DNA of 64,000 nt from positions 840,332 to 904,331 of the forward strand of contig NC_009253.1 of NCBI RefSeq assembly GCF_000016165.1, in the 5' to 3' direction. Origin of the DNA: Desulforamulus reducens MI-1. Lineage in GTDB: Bacteria > Bacillota > Desulfotomaculia > Desulfotomaculales > Desulfotomaculaceae. The notes under the pieces are model-generated. The model was not told the origin of the DNA and made no database searches. It saw nothing but the letters and a program-made list of their open reading frames with translations. The translations under genes were made by a program, and so were the position numbers. This document shows positions 17,176 through 26,149 of the stretch, piece after piece (position 1 is the first letter of the stretch; each line of letters begins with the position of its first letter).

Positions 17176-17244
17176 GGGTTTATAATGCACGGCTCAGGTG
17201 CTAATGGCTGAGACAGTCAGAATTATTAAGGAGGTGTGCTTGCT

Positions 17245-19194
17245 ATTAGCTTAATTGTAATTACCTCACCGGCCACTGATGCTGGTAAGACTTTTTTAGC
17301 AACTGGTATTGCAGAGACCCTGGCGTATAGTCAATATAAAACCAGCTTTTTAGACTATGACATTGCTGTGGGGGATTCTCTGCGCATTTTTGGCCTAATG
17401 GATGACGCTCGAAGGCCTCATCCCACGGTTTCCTCATGGCAAGACTATCCTGACTTAGCCCAGTCATCACTTAAAACCAAAAATGGTGTTTTAGTATTTC
17501 CTAAACCGGAAATATCTTATGAAGTAATCACCCGAGAAAACGCAATGAAGTTGGTTCAGGCGGTAAAGGATTTTTCCGACGCTATTGTTGTTGATCTAGG
17601 AACAGACCACAGGATGCCCCATTACGAGGCTTTTATAAAAGCTGCGGATACAGCTTTTCTTGTGGTTGATTGTGATGAAAAAGCCTTGGTTCGTCTAAAA
17701 TCATTTATACATAACAATGCAATAAATCCCCAGAATGGGTGGATTTTAGCTATCAATTCCAGGGAAAGGAACGCAACCTATTCTACAAAAGAATTTGTAC
17801 GTATTGCTAAGGGTCTAAACAATGTAACCAAGGTAATTGAAATACCTTTTTTCAAGGAAATTGAGAAACAGTTCCCTAAGACGTTTCCTCCAAGTTCCTC
17901 AGTTGCTAAAGAAATATTTAATATTCTCCAAGGGGGCTCAGTGAAAAAATCAATCCTAACAGATGGAATAAAATATCTAAAAAATAATATGAGTTGCATA
18001 AGTAATTCAAATGAAGAAGAGGAGATCTCTAATCAATCATTTGAAGTTTTGATCAATGGTGAATTAATAAATTATTGCAGCTTGAAAGAAATCAATAACA
18101 TCGAAGATAGTATAGAAGCCATCTTTTTACCAACTGATTTTTCAAATATCTATGAAGTTATAAAAGAGCTGCGGAGAAAGACTGCTTTGCAAAAAGTCGC
18201 TATTGTAACCATTGGAAATTACGATTCCAAATTAATTGAATCAGGTGCTGATGAGTGTTTTCAAAAAATAAGCCCCGAAGTATTAAAAATAGTCAAGACT
18301 AAGGCCCAGAAATTAAGGGGGTTGTGGCATAAGGCAAATATAGACGAATTAACTGGTTGTTATCAGCGAAATTTTATGGACGAATGTTTTAACCACGCCA
18401 TTCAAAATCATAAGGAGAAAGGGGAACCTTTTTCAGTAAACATCTTTGACCTTAACGACTTTAAAAATATAAATGATACTCATGGTCACAACGCTGGGGA
18501 TTTGGTACTCAAAGCCTTTGGTCAACATCTCTGTACTACGTGTAGAGATATAGATATTCCTATCCGGAGTGGTGGGGATGAATTTATACTCATTCTTCCT
18601 AACGAAACTCTTGAAACAGCAAAAATAGTAGCAGAAAGAATAAGGTCAAGTTGGCAGGGAGTGTTCACATCTCCCAGTGGAAGATTCACGGCAACCTTCT
18701 CTGTTGGTATTTCTCAGGCAGGAGCAGACGGGGTTACCCAAGAGCAATTATTAAATGCGGCTGATAGAAGAATGTATCAGGACAAACAAAAATTCAAAAG
18801 CAATGTTATTTGTAAATATAAAAAAATAACCACGAATAGCCTTATGGTTACAACAAATCTCGTTGAGATAGACCAGCTCATTCAAAATAACAAAAAACCC
18901 CTGGTTGTTATCGATGCCGATAAAGGCCAACTAATAAACACGTTGGATATCAATCCAAATACAGCCTGGCAACATGATTGGCGCATAGGTTTGGCTGCTA
19001 CACCTGCCAAAATCGGCAAGAAAACAGAGTTGTATTCTATCCCTCCGGATGAAACCGATATCGAATGGGAAGAAAGGGATCTAAGGGTATTAAAAGAAAT
19101 TGTCCTGCAGGCTATTAAAGCCAAGAAAAAAGTTGTGATTGTAGCCGATAAACTCTATCCCGAAATTTCAGAAAGACTCTCCAGTATTTCATAG
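17245..19194 (+). CDS. MinD/ParA-type ATPase fused to pseudo-receiver and GGDEF diguanylate cyclase
   Basis: A ~650-residue fusion. Residues ~1-235 are a deviant P-loop ATPase (P-loop SPATDAGKT at ~10; FLDYDIAVGDSLRIFG). Residues ~265-355 look receiver-like (AIFLPTDFSNIYEVIKELRR) without a full phosphorylation set. Residues ~365-530 are a GGDEF domain with intact SGGDEF (~443) and an inhibitory I-site RDID just before it, so active synthesis of c-di-GMP with product inhibition is expected. A ~110-residue C-terminal domain is unrecognised. It opens the Tad operon. The perfect AAGGAGGTG (17228-17236) overlaps the only GTG in frame (17236), so ATT 17245 is the likely start. Confidence 0.8.
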   Translation: MSLIVITSPATDAGKTFLATGIAETLAYSQYKTSFLDYDIAVGDSLRIFGLMDDARRPHPTVSSWQDYPDLAQSSLKTKNGVLVFPKPEISYEVITRENAMKLVQAVKDFSDAIVVDLGTDHRMPHYEAFIKAADTAFLVVDCDEKALVRLKSFIHNNAINPQNGWILAINSRERNATYSTKEFVRIAKGLNNVTKVIEIPFFKEIEKQFPKTFPPSSSVAKEIFNILQGGSVKKSILTDGIKYLKNNMSCISNSNEEEEISNQSFEVLINGELINYCSLKEINNIEDSIEAIFLPTDFSNIYEVIKELRRKTALQKVAIVTIGNYDSKLIESGADECFQKISPEVLKIVKTKAQKLRGLWHKANIDELTGCYQRNFMDECFNHAIQNHKEKGEPFSVNIFDLNDFKNINDTHGHNAGDLVLKAFGQHLCTTCRDIDIPIRSGGDEFILILPNETLETAKIVAERIRSSWQGVFTSPSGRFTATFSVGISQAGADGVTQEQLLNAADRRMYQDKQKFKSNVICKYKKITTNSLMVTTNLVEIDQLIQNNKKPLVVIDADKGQLINTLDINPNTAWQHDWRIGLAATPAKIGKKTELYSIPPDETDIEWEERDLRVLKEIVLQAIKAKKKVVIVADKLYPEISERLSSIS

Positions 19195-19228
19195 CCGGGC
19201 ACCCTAGGTGTCCGGCTCCTTTATTTTT
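19193..19228 (+). terminator. Rho-independent terminator
   Basis: AGCCGGGCACC-CTA-GGTGTCCGGCT followed by CCTTTATTTTT. It separates the GGDEF fusion from the rest of the Tad operon, which suggests separate control or attenuation. Confidence 0.8.
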
Positions 19229-19255
19229 AAGACTACTTTTAGGTAGGTGATAAAA

Positions 19256-20560
19256 ATTATATACTTCTACGGTTCAGAAACCCTTAGAAAAAAGTTATCG
19301 ATGCTAGCCTTATCGAATCAGCCAGACAAAGCAAAATATGCTGTTATTGAAATGCCCGGGGGCTTAGATGCCATTGATAATATACCCCCTGGTATTCCCA
19401 TATTTGCTGTTGTTACTGCTGTCATGTCCTTCCCGGAACTGAAGGTCATCCATACTCATAATGGGGTCAAGGTTATGAATCCAGAAAAAATTATTGAGGA
19501 ACTATCAGGTATCATGCCTGCTCAACCCAATGACGATTTTGATCTATTCTTTGATGAGCCAGTCCCACAAGAACAGAAAAATGATGCTTTTACAGGCTCA
19601 GAAGACCAACCCGATAAATTTAACCTGGCGCCAAGACAACAGAAAGAAATAATGCATGAACCGGTTATTGATTATCCTGTAAGAAAGAATTATCTTAGCA
19701 GGCCTTCCACTAAAGCTAAGGTAATCATTTCTTTTTCAGCCGATACAGGTATCGGGAAAACAACCGTGGCCTCTAACCTTGGTTGCTATGCAGCCAAGCT
19801 GGGGATAAAAGACCCCGTGGTTGTAGACTTCGACTTGGGCGTTGGCAATTTGGATGTGGCTGTGGGTATGGTCAATGAGCAAGATCGGCAAAAACTTATG
19901 GACAAAAAAGTCCTTCCCAGTGGGGGAAGCTGGGCCACGGTAATTGACTGGCGCAACCACGCGGGGACCCTAAAGCAAAATACCCTCAAACATCATTCAG
20001 GCTTTTATGTTTTACCATCGTACAACCAGGAAGGCATTGATGAAATATCTCCTTCTGAAGCCCAGGAACTCATTGATATTTTGTCAGAGACCTATGGGCT
20101 TGTGGTAATTGACATGGGGCACAGGGCATCTGAACCCCATGCACGCATGGCTCTGGAGATGGCTGACACCGTTATCTTAGTGGCCGGTCAGACACAAAAA
20201 ACCCTGGCTAGAATCACAGACTTTCTAAAACAGTCCGGTGGTCCCAAGAATAATATGCAGTTGTTATTTAACATGGTGGACCCATTGAAACGGTACGATC
20301 CTTCTCAGGTGGCAGAAAAACTGGGCTTTAAGTCTTACCACGAGATCCATATGGATGGTAAAAGTTCTGTGGCGGCTGAACGGAGACGGAAACTGTTTGT
20401 AGAGCTTAACGGCAGCACTGCCGGAGAAGAGCTAAAGAAATTTGCACATACCATCCTGCCAGTGGATGACTATCCTGAAACAGAAGAAACTAAGTCCTCC
20501 ATACTAACAGGGCTTAACCCATTTAATAAGCTATCAAAAATCTTCAAAAGGAGGGACTAA
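19256..20560 (+). CDS. TadZ/CpaE-like MinD-family ATPase 1
   Basis: About 434 residues. The N-terminal ~130 residues have a receiver-like beta/alpha pattern without clear phospho-acceptor; after a linker, a MinD/ParA ATPase domain follows, with P-loop SADTGIGKTT (~161), VVDFDLGVGNLDVAVGM as the switch region and VVIDMGHR as Walker B. TadZ/CpaE proteins localise the Tad secretion ATPase at the membrane or pole. The SD-like AGGTGA (19245-19250) makes ATT 19256 the best start; the in-frame GTG 19247 lies inside it. It precedes two further members of the family. Confidence 0.75.
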   Translation: MIYFYGSETLRKKLSMLALSNQPDKAKYAVIEMPGGLDAIDNIPPGIPIFAVVTAVMSFPELKVIHTHNGVKVMNPEKIIEELSGIMPAQPNDDFDLFFDEPVPQEQKNDAFTGSEDQPDKFNLAPRQQKEIMHEPVIDYPVRKNYLSRPSTKAKVIISFSADTGIGKTTVASNLGCYAAKLGIKDPVVVDFDLGVGNLDVAVGMVNEQDRQKLMDKKVLPSGGSWATVIDWRNHAGTLKQNTLKHHSGFYVLPSYNQEGIDEISPSEAQELIDILSETYGLVVIDMGHRASEPHARMALEMADTVILVAGQTQKTLARITDFLKQSGGPKNNMQLLFNMVDPLKRYDPSQVAEKLGFKSYHEIHMDGKSSVAAERRRKLFVELNGSTAGEELKKFAHTILPVDDYPETEETKSSILTGLNPFNKLSKIFKRRD

Positions 20561-20562
20561 CA

Positions 20563-21594
20563 ATAGAGAACAGCTATATTTACCTGCCAAACTTCCAAGT
20601 CTTTAATGAAAAACTATCATCTTTAACCGGGCTAAGATGCCTTAATGATTTAGGAGAAAGTCCACCAGCTGTGACGGTTATAGTCAGAAAGTGTAATCAG
20701 GGGGGTGTTGATGACCCAATCCTGCATATCTCAGACGTTTTCCGAACCTTGGTGGTAGCTGGTCCTCGAAACAATCAAGGCATGGCTTACCACAACCGAG
20801 TTACTTCCCTTGGGGTAGCAAGTGATAACGTTATCTTCTTAGAGAAAGGCACAAACTGGGCTCAAATGGTTGCTGACAGGGTTATCGCTATGATAGCTGC
20901 TAAGCCCGTTGTACAAAATGAAGATGATTATTGGGGGTTTGATTCCGATCCCCAGCCCCCAGTTATAAAACCTAAGAAGATCAAGGTAATATCCATTCTT
21001 GGCTACCGTGGAGGAACAGGACGGAGCACCATTGCTGCTTCTCTGGCCCTGCACTATGTTACAGCAGGCGAAAGGGTGACCTTGATTGACTTAGGTTCCC
21101 CGCCATCCCTGCATCGCCATACAGGTGCCGTGATGGAGATGCAAGATGGGGTATTGTTCGGAAGTGCCTGTTGTGATGTATATTCCCCGGCTTCCCCAGC
21201 ATGGGCATTTTCTCCTGAACAACTGGGGGCCATGATCGAGGATTTTAGAAAAAATAGATACCGCCGTATTATTGTTGACTTTTCAGCCCAACCTGCACCG
21301 GGCCTGTTAGAAACAGTTCAATCAGACCGGATTATTACAGTGGTTGACTCTGACATTGAGCAATCCGTAGAACCTGCCATGGAGCAAAAGAACAACTCCA
21401 TTTTTGTCTACAATAAGGCCATTCCAGAGACGGATGTTGACCTAATACAAGAGTACACCGGGGATTCACTGATCGTTATTCCAAGGGATGTAGTTGGTAT
21501 CCAGGCTGCCTTAACCGCCAAGGAACCAGCCTACAATAAAAGTGAAGCTGTGGCCACTGGCATAGGTGCTCTGGCCGCAGAAATTGAGAAGTAA
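20563..21594 (+). CDS. TadZ/CpaE-like MinD-family ATPase 2, P-loop Lys replaced by Arg
   Basis: The frame is open from 20563, giving ~344 residues: a receiver-like N-terminal half, then an ATPase domain with P-loop GYRGGTGRST (~147), VTLIDLGSPPSLHRH and RRIIVDFSAQ. The conserved P-loop Lys is Arg (TGRST), so ATP hydrolysis may be lost or altered. GTG 20671 has no ribosome site, whereas AAGGAGGG (20548-20555) sits at ideal distance from ATA 20563; I therefore extend the gene upstream. It may act as a regulatory partner of its active paralogues (inference). Confidence 0.7.
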   Translation: MENSYIYLPNFQVFNEKLSSLTGLRCLNDLGESPPAVTVIVRKCNQGGVDDPILHISDVFRTLVVAGPRNNQGMAYHNRVTSLGVASDNVIFLEKGTNWAQMVADRVIAMIAAKPVVQNEDDYWGFDSDPQPPVIKPKKIKVISILGYRGGTGRSTIAASLALHYVTAGERVTLIDLGSPPSLHRHTGAVMEMQDGVLFGSACCDVYSPASPAWAFSPEQLGAMIEDFRKNRYRRIIVDFSAQPAPGLLETVQSDRIITVVDSDIEQSVEPAMEQKNNSIFVYNKAIPETDVDLIQEYTGDSLIVIPRDVVGIQAALTAKEPAYNKSEAVATGIGALAAEIEK

Positions 21595-21611
21595 ACGGAG
21601 GGGAGGAAGTC

Positions 21612-23033
21612 TTGAATAAGATTAAGTTATTTGTGTCAGGCCCACGGGAATTTGTTGATTATATAACGCATCAGGTAGAAAATAACCCGGGAGCCATGAT
21701 GATTGTTAATGTCTCAACAGAGCCATCTCAAACAGTAGCAATCCTTGAGTCTGGGTCAACCAGTGCAGATGTGTTACTGCTGGGTTTTGATGACAGAAAG
21801 ATTGAAACGATGGTTCAACCACTGTCCCGTTTTTCGGAAAACTTTCCCATATTTATTTCCGCAAAACAGCTTTCCGTTGCCCATAAAAAGTGGAAACCCT
21901 TCTACTTCAATATTGCCCGGGAGGGTGGAGAACTTTCAGCCATAACTAGATATTTCAAGGATAGACCCCAGGATATTGCCATACCAGAAAGGGCCAGTGT
22001 AATCAACACAGTTGCATCCCAAGCACGGGTGGAACACGTAAAGGAACGGGAAAATAGGATTGAAACAATACCGGTCGATAAAAAAGTAATTACAGTCTTT
22101 GGACAAAAGGGGGGGATTGGCAAAACCTGTACCGTTGTCTCGGTCTCTCAAAGTTTGTCCACCCTGACAACCATGTCCGTTTGTGTTCTTGACTTAGACA
22201 TGAACAGGGATTATGGTGACATTCTCCGTTATTTTGGCTACGTGGGCAACGATAAGGTGGATGCCTTAACCATTGAACGTCCAGATTGGGCTGGACAACT
22301 TAAATTACCCACAGAGAAAACCTTATCTGCCTGGACAAAATTGCTTTCAGGAGAAAAGTCCGGGGATGGCAAATTTATGCTGAGTGATGAAATGCGCCTA
22401 AACAAAAAATTGGTTGAGCACTGCCTAATCAAAATAAAACCCAACCTGTTTTTCCTGCCGCCGGTCCGTACAATCATGGATGAACATTCAATCTCAGAAA
22501 CGGATGTGCGGAAAATCATTAGCATATTAAGAAGGCACTTTTCAACAGTTATTATAGATGGCGGTAACACGCTTTCCACCCAAACCGTAAGTGCTATATC
22601 AGAGTCCGATGACCTTTTAATTATGGCAGAGGCGGCCATTGCCTCATTCGATAGTCTTGCGGACTTTACCTTAAATACGCTGAATATCGTTAAAGGCCAT
22701 GCAGTACCAAGGATTATCATCAACATGATGATGGATAAAGATAAAATACCCCGTAAGCAATATGTCGATCCAGAAAAGGAACTGCCGGAAATTGTGGGCG
22801 GGTTTCCAGTAATCGCCGTATTTCCCTGGGATGATGAACTTAATATATCAGTTAGATGGAAGTTGATTGTGCCTTATTATGGCGCACACGATACGCCTTT
22901 TACCCGGGAAATGCCCAATTTGTTAAAGCACCTGTATCCAAAGGAAATATTTAGCCAAGCAAAGGAGAAAGACAGTGGTAATGGTTTCTTTCGCTTCTTT
23001 AAAAAGTTTCTGGCTTTAGGAGGTGCCCGATAG
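21612..23033 (+). CDS. cpaE: TadZ/CpaE-like MinD-family ATPase 3
   Basis: A 473-residue protein with an N-terminal receiver-like domain (residues ~1-110: DVLLLGFDDRKIETM) and a full MinD/ParA ATPase domain: P-loop GQKGGIGKT (~164), CVLDLDMNRDYGDIL, and VIIDGGNTLS as Walker B. A ~40-residue insertion (DWAGQLKLPTEKTL...) follows switch I. It starts at TTG 21612 behind GGAGGGGAGG and lies directly before the CpaF ATPase gene, the classical cpaE-cpaF order. Confidence 0.85.
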   Translation: MNKIKLFVSGPREFVDYITHQVENNPGAMMIVNVSTEPSQTVAILESGSTSADVLLLGFDDRKIETMVQPLSRFSENFPIFISAKQLSVAHKKWKPFYFNIAREGGELSAITRYFKDRPQDIAIPERASVINTVASQARVEHVKERENRIETIPVDKKVITVFGQKGGIGKTCTVVSVSQSLSTLTTMSVCVLDLDMNRDYGDILRYFGYVGNDKVDALTIERPDWAGQLKLPTEKTLSAWTKLLSGEKSGDGKFMLSDEMRLNKKLVEHCLIKIKPNLFFLPPVRTIMDEHSISETDVRKIISILRRHFSTVIIDGGNTLSTQTVSAISESDDLLIMAEAAIASFDSLADFTLNTLNIVKGHAVPRIIINMMMDKDKIPRKQYVDPEKELPEIVGGFPVIAVFPWDDELNISVRWKLIVPYYGAHDTPFTREMPNLLKHLYPKEIFSQAKEKDSGNGFFRFFKKFLALGGAR

Positions 23034-23036
23034 AAA

Positions 23037-24347
23037 ATGCAAAAGGACCAGTTTAAGGGCTTGCAGGGTATATCTCCTTTGCTGCGTCAAAGGCAAGATC
23101 AACAGTTAGAAGAAATTATCTACTCCCGATTTGGTGAGTTAGTAATGGAGTGCAGAGCCCATGCCTTAACGATTTTTCAAAAGAACAAAGGTGAGAAGAT
23201 TGATGGCAATTACCTAGAATCAGAATTAAACAATCTTCTAAGCAAAAAGTACGGAAATATTGGGTTGTCGGAACGAGAAAATATTGCCCGTATGGTTAAA
23301 AACGAAATGCTGGGGTATGGCGTTCTGCAGGACCTAATAGATGATCCTCTGATCTCTGATATCTATGTTATACGGTACAACAGAGTACGGTATAAAAGGG
23401 ACGGCAAACTCTATGTTGCTAAGAATGTACGCTTCCGAGATGAGCAACACCTTCGTCAGTTCATTGACCTACTATGTTATATCGGTAAACGCAAGGTAGA
23501 TGAATCTAATCCTACAGTATCCCTTACTACACCGGAAGGACACCGGGTGGCAATAACCCTGGGAACCATAGCAGATGGCTTCTCAACCATGTCTATACGG
23601 AAATTTCTATTTACAGGAAATATTGATGGACTTGTCAAAAATGGCACCTTCTCCAAAAGGGCGGCAGAATTTATAAGACGTTGCGTTAAGGGAAGACGGA
23701 ATATTGTTATCGTTGGCCCCCAGAACACAGGCAAAACCACATTGATTGCTGTTCTTGGCCATGAGTTTGATGAAAACGAACTGCCGGTCCTGGTGGAAGA
23801 GGTCCGTGAGTGTACTATTGAACACCCGGATCTTCGTGTATTTGTTGCCAGACAAGCTAACATGGAGGGCAAAGGGGAATATGGCTTTAAACGCATTTTA
23901 AAGGATTCCTTACAATCAGGCGGCACACGGGTTCTGGTTGCTGAAGTACGGGACGGCAGTGTTTATTACATGCTCACAGCCATGGCCATGGGTCAGCAGG
24001 GTAGTATGGGCACCTTCCACGCCGATTCGCCACAGGATGCAATCCAAATTCGCTTAGTACTTATGCTAAGCCAAGCCCCGGAATGTGCCGGAATGACCAT
24101 CGAAAGCATGTACCGCATCATTGGGGCTGCAGTACACACCGTTATAATGCTTAACCTCGATGAAAACGGTAGAAGGATATGCTCTCACATATCCGAAGTT
24201 CTAAAATCCACTGGGGAACCCCCGGAGGTAATAGATATTTTTGAAAGGAGGAACGGGGAGCTAGTATACACAGGTAATTATCCCATTAGGGCCGCAGAAG
24301 AAATGAAACAGTATGGGGTGGATTTTAAAGGGGTGATTGAAAATTAA
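23037..24347 (+). CDS. cpaF: CpaF/TadA-type pilus secretion ATPase (first set)
   Basis: A 436-residue hexameric secretion ATPase that drives Tad/Flp pilus assembly. The N-terminal domain (~1-170) is followed by the RecA-like core: Walker A GPQNTGKTT (~227), Asp box LVEEVRECTIEHPD, Walker B TRVLVAEVRDGSVY, and the His box GTFHADSP. All family motifs are intact. The gene lies between the CpaE-like ATPase and a CpaB-like gene, and its end overlaps the latter by 11 bases. Confidence 0.92.
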   Translation: MQKDQFKGLQGISPLLRQRQDQQLEEIIYSRFGELVMECRAHALTIFQKNKGEKIDGNYLESELNNLLSKKYGNIGLSERENIARMVKNEMLGYGVLQDLIDDPLISDIYVIRYNRVRYKRDGKLYVAKNVRFRDEQHLRQFIDLLCYIGKRKVDESNPTVSLTTPEGHRVAITLGTIADGFSTMSIRKFLFTGNIDGLVKNGTFSKRAAEFIRRCVKGRRNIVIVGPQNTGKTTLIAVLGHEFDENELPVLVEEVRECTIEHPDLRVFVARQANMEGKGEYGFKRILKDSLQSGGTRVLVAEVRDGSVYYMLTAMAMGQQGSMGTFHADSPQDAIQIRLVLMLSQAPECAGMTIESMYRIIGAAVHTVIMLNLDENGRRICSHISEVLKSTGEPPEVIDIFERRNGELVYTGNYPIRAAEEMKQYGVDFKGVIEN

Positions 24348-24936
24348 AAAGCACAATATCTTTTATGTCTTATTTGTTGTTTTTGCAGTGGTTACAGCCA
24401 TAGGGGTATTCCACGGATATAACACCGTTACAAAGAAAGTACCCGTGGCAAAGGCCGGGGCAGATCTCGTTCAGGATGAAATGGCCTCCTCAAAAAATCT
24501 TGTAATTGGACAAACACCCATCGGAGCCTTGCAAAAAGATACCGTCAGGCATCCTGACGAAATTAAGGGGATGTACGCCAAGGGCTTCATACCGGCTGGA
24601 ACTGTTTTGAGAAAGTCAATGTTTATTTCCTTCAAAGATGCTGGGGTGGCCGCCAGACTAGCTAATTACCCTGGTAAAATTGCTGTATCCCTTGGGGCCG
24701 ATATTTACACCTCGGTGGGTGGGGAATTGAAGAGGGAATACAAAGTTAACATTAAAAGTGGCTATAAAGGATCAGAACGGGAGATTGCAAAGGAAGCCAT
24801 TGTTCTCTCCGAACCCACCGCCAAAAAAGAGGCCATTGTCCTTGCTATGACACCAGAGGAATCAACGTTATTAACATCTGCCAGGAGTAACAATGAAAAA
24901 TTGACCGTACAAATATTACCGGTTAAGGGGGACTAA
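24337..24936 (+). CDS. cpaB: CpaB/RcpC-like pilus assembly protein (SAF-type)
   Basis: A 199-residue protein with one N-terminal transmembrane helix (IFYVLFVVFAVVTAIGVF) followed by a SAF-like domain: VPVAKAGADLVQDEM, then GFIPAGTVLRKSMF. CpaB/RcpC proteins sit outside the membrane and help pilus assembly. Start TTG 24337 overlaps the CpaF gene and is preceded by AAAGGGGTGAT. A divergent second copy occurs at 42019. Confidence 0.7.
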   Translation: MKIKKHNIFYVLFVVFAVVTAIGVFHGYNTVTKKVPVAKAGADLVQDEMASSKNLVIGQTPIGALQKDTVRHPDEIKGMYAKGFIPAGTVLRKSMFISFKDAGVAARLANYPGKIAVSLGADIYTSVGGELKREYKVNIKSGYKGSEREIAKEAIVLSEPTAKKEAIVLAMTPEESTLLTSARSNNEKLTVQILPVKGD

Positions 24937-24939
24937 AAA

Positions 24940-25809
24940 ATGTGGGTTTCCCTTTTTGCATTTCTTGCCGTTGTTTGTCTTGGCATCGGAATCATTTACC
25001 AGAAAGACTATTCCAAATTGAAGGAACTGCTTTCTGGCAAATCTTCCGTCAAGGTAGATGATAAGTCAAGTATTCTTGATGAATTATGGGGAACACCCCC
25101 TGACACCCGAAAAGCCACTCTGAACCAGGCTATGGTTGGTCTGGTTTTAGGTTTTATGGCAGGGGAGTTTATAAGCAGCACAGTTGCTTTACTGCTGGCC
25201 CCTTCCGGATTTGTACTGGGTCCACGTATTTATGAATTAGCAGTCAGAGGTTATAAAAGAAAAAAATTCCGTACTTTGTTTACCCGGGCTGTATCGGACA
25301 TGGCTGTGGTAGCCCGCAACAGTACGATTCTGGAAGGTATTGCCCATGTTGCGGAAAATGCCAAACCGCCAGTATCCGATATCTTTAGTTACATTTCTGA
25401 AAGCATTCAAAAAGGGGAAAAAGACTACTTAGCCATTATCAAAGCTGCAGAAGTATATAATGTTCCTGAATTGCTCCCTCTGGCCGACTCCGTGAGAATT
25501 ATCGCTGACCTTGGGGGTGGGAAAAGGGCGCCGGAAATATTAACTTCTGCCGCAGAGATGGTCAAACACCAAAACAGGTTTATTGATAAGGTGAACATTG
25601 CTGTATCGGAAATGCTATGGGATGCGGCCATCTCAATGCTGATCTTGGTTGCTTGTTTTGCTTGGCTGGCTCTCCCGGAAGATTCAGTATACCGTCTTTC
25701 ATTATCTAAACATCCCATGCTGCTGGCCGCGGGATTTGGCAGTTTGATTATTTGCTGGGTTTTTATTTTTGCTGAGCTCAAGAAGTTTAAGTCAAAATGT
25801 GGTCTTTAA
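24940..25809 (+). CDS. tadB: TadB-like membrane platform protein (first set)
   Basis: A 289-residue protein with an N-terminal helix, a second near residue 65-95, a cytoplasmic region (residues ~100-230: FTRAVSDMAVVARNSTILEG..., the T2SS F-type helical domain) and two C-terminal helices (AAISMLILVACFAWLAL and LLAAGFGSLIICWVFIF). TadB and TadC together form the inner-membrane platform of the Tad machine. ATG 24940 follows AAGGGGGA, three bases after the CpaB stop. Confidence 0.75.
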   Translation: MWVSLFAFLAVVCLGIGIIYQKDYSKLKELLSGKSSVKVDDKSSILDELWGTPPDTRKATLNQAMVGLVLGFMAGEFISSTVALLLAPSGFVLGPRIYELAVRGYKRKKFRTLFTRAVSDMAVVARNSTILEGIAHVAENAKPPVSDIFSYISESIQKGEKDYLAIIKAAEVYNVPELLPLADSVRIIADLGGGKRAPEILTSAAEMVKHQNRFIDKVNIAVSEMLWDAAISMLILVACFAWLALPEDSVYRLSLSKHPMLLAAGFGSLIICWVFIFAELKKFKSKCGL

Positions 25810-25839
25810 AGGAGGTTTTACGGAAGGGGATAGTATCTT

Positions 25840-26127
25840 GTGGATTCCTTTGAAAGCTGGACTACTGAGTACCTACTCCAAGATGCCATTGCAGGGGGTG
25901 TCTTTGTTTTTATCTTTCTATTAGCAGCCAGGTTTGCTGTTCGAGCAATCATTGGCAGTTGGTTTGGCCGAAGAAATGGAGCCCTTGTATCAACAATCGT
26001 AGAGGTCTTTGCTACCTTTTACTTTGTCATACAGGCATCCTACAACCCAGGGGTCTATTTAGGGGCAGTTTTGGCCTTCAGTGCTGGTATTATGAGACAT
26101 TTAATCGGGAACATCAGGGGTTTATAA
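25840..26127 (+). CDS. Small membrane protein within the Tad operon
   Basis: A 95-residue protein with two to three hydrophobic segments (AIAGGVFVFIFLLAARFAV, VSTIVEVFATFYFVIQ, VYLGAVLAFSAGIM). It starts at GTG 25840 with GGAAGGGG upstream. It lies between the TadB- and TadC-like genes, a position not standard in known tad loci; it may be an accessory platform subunit. No family recognised. Confidence 0.6.
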   Translation: MDSFESWTTEYLLQDAIAGGVFVFIFLLAARFAVRAIIGSWFGRRNGALVSTIVEVFATFYFVIQASYNPGVYLGAVLAFSAGIMRHLIGNIRGL

Positions 26128-26149
26128 CTTTTGTTAAGGGGTGATAACC

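Noticed and set aside
22238-22726. 162-residue minus-strand ORF
   Set aside because: Fully inside the CpaE-like gene; no start signal; shadow.
23477-23926. 149-residue minus-strand ORF
   Set aside because: Antisense to the conserved core of CpaF; shadow.
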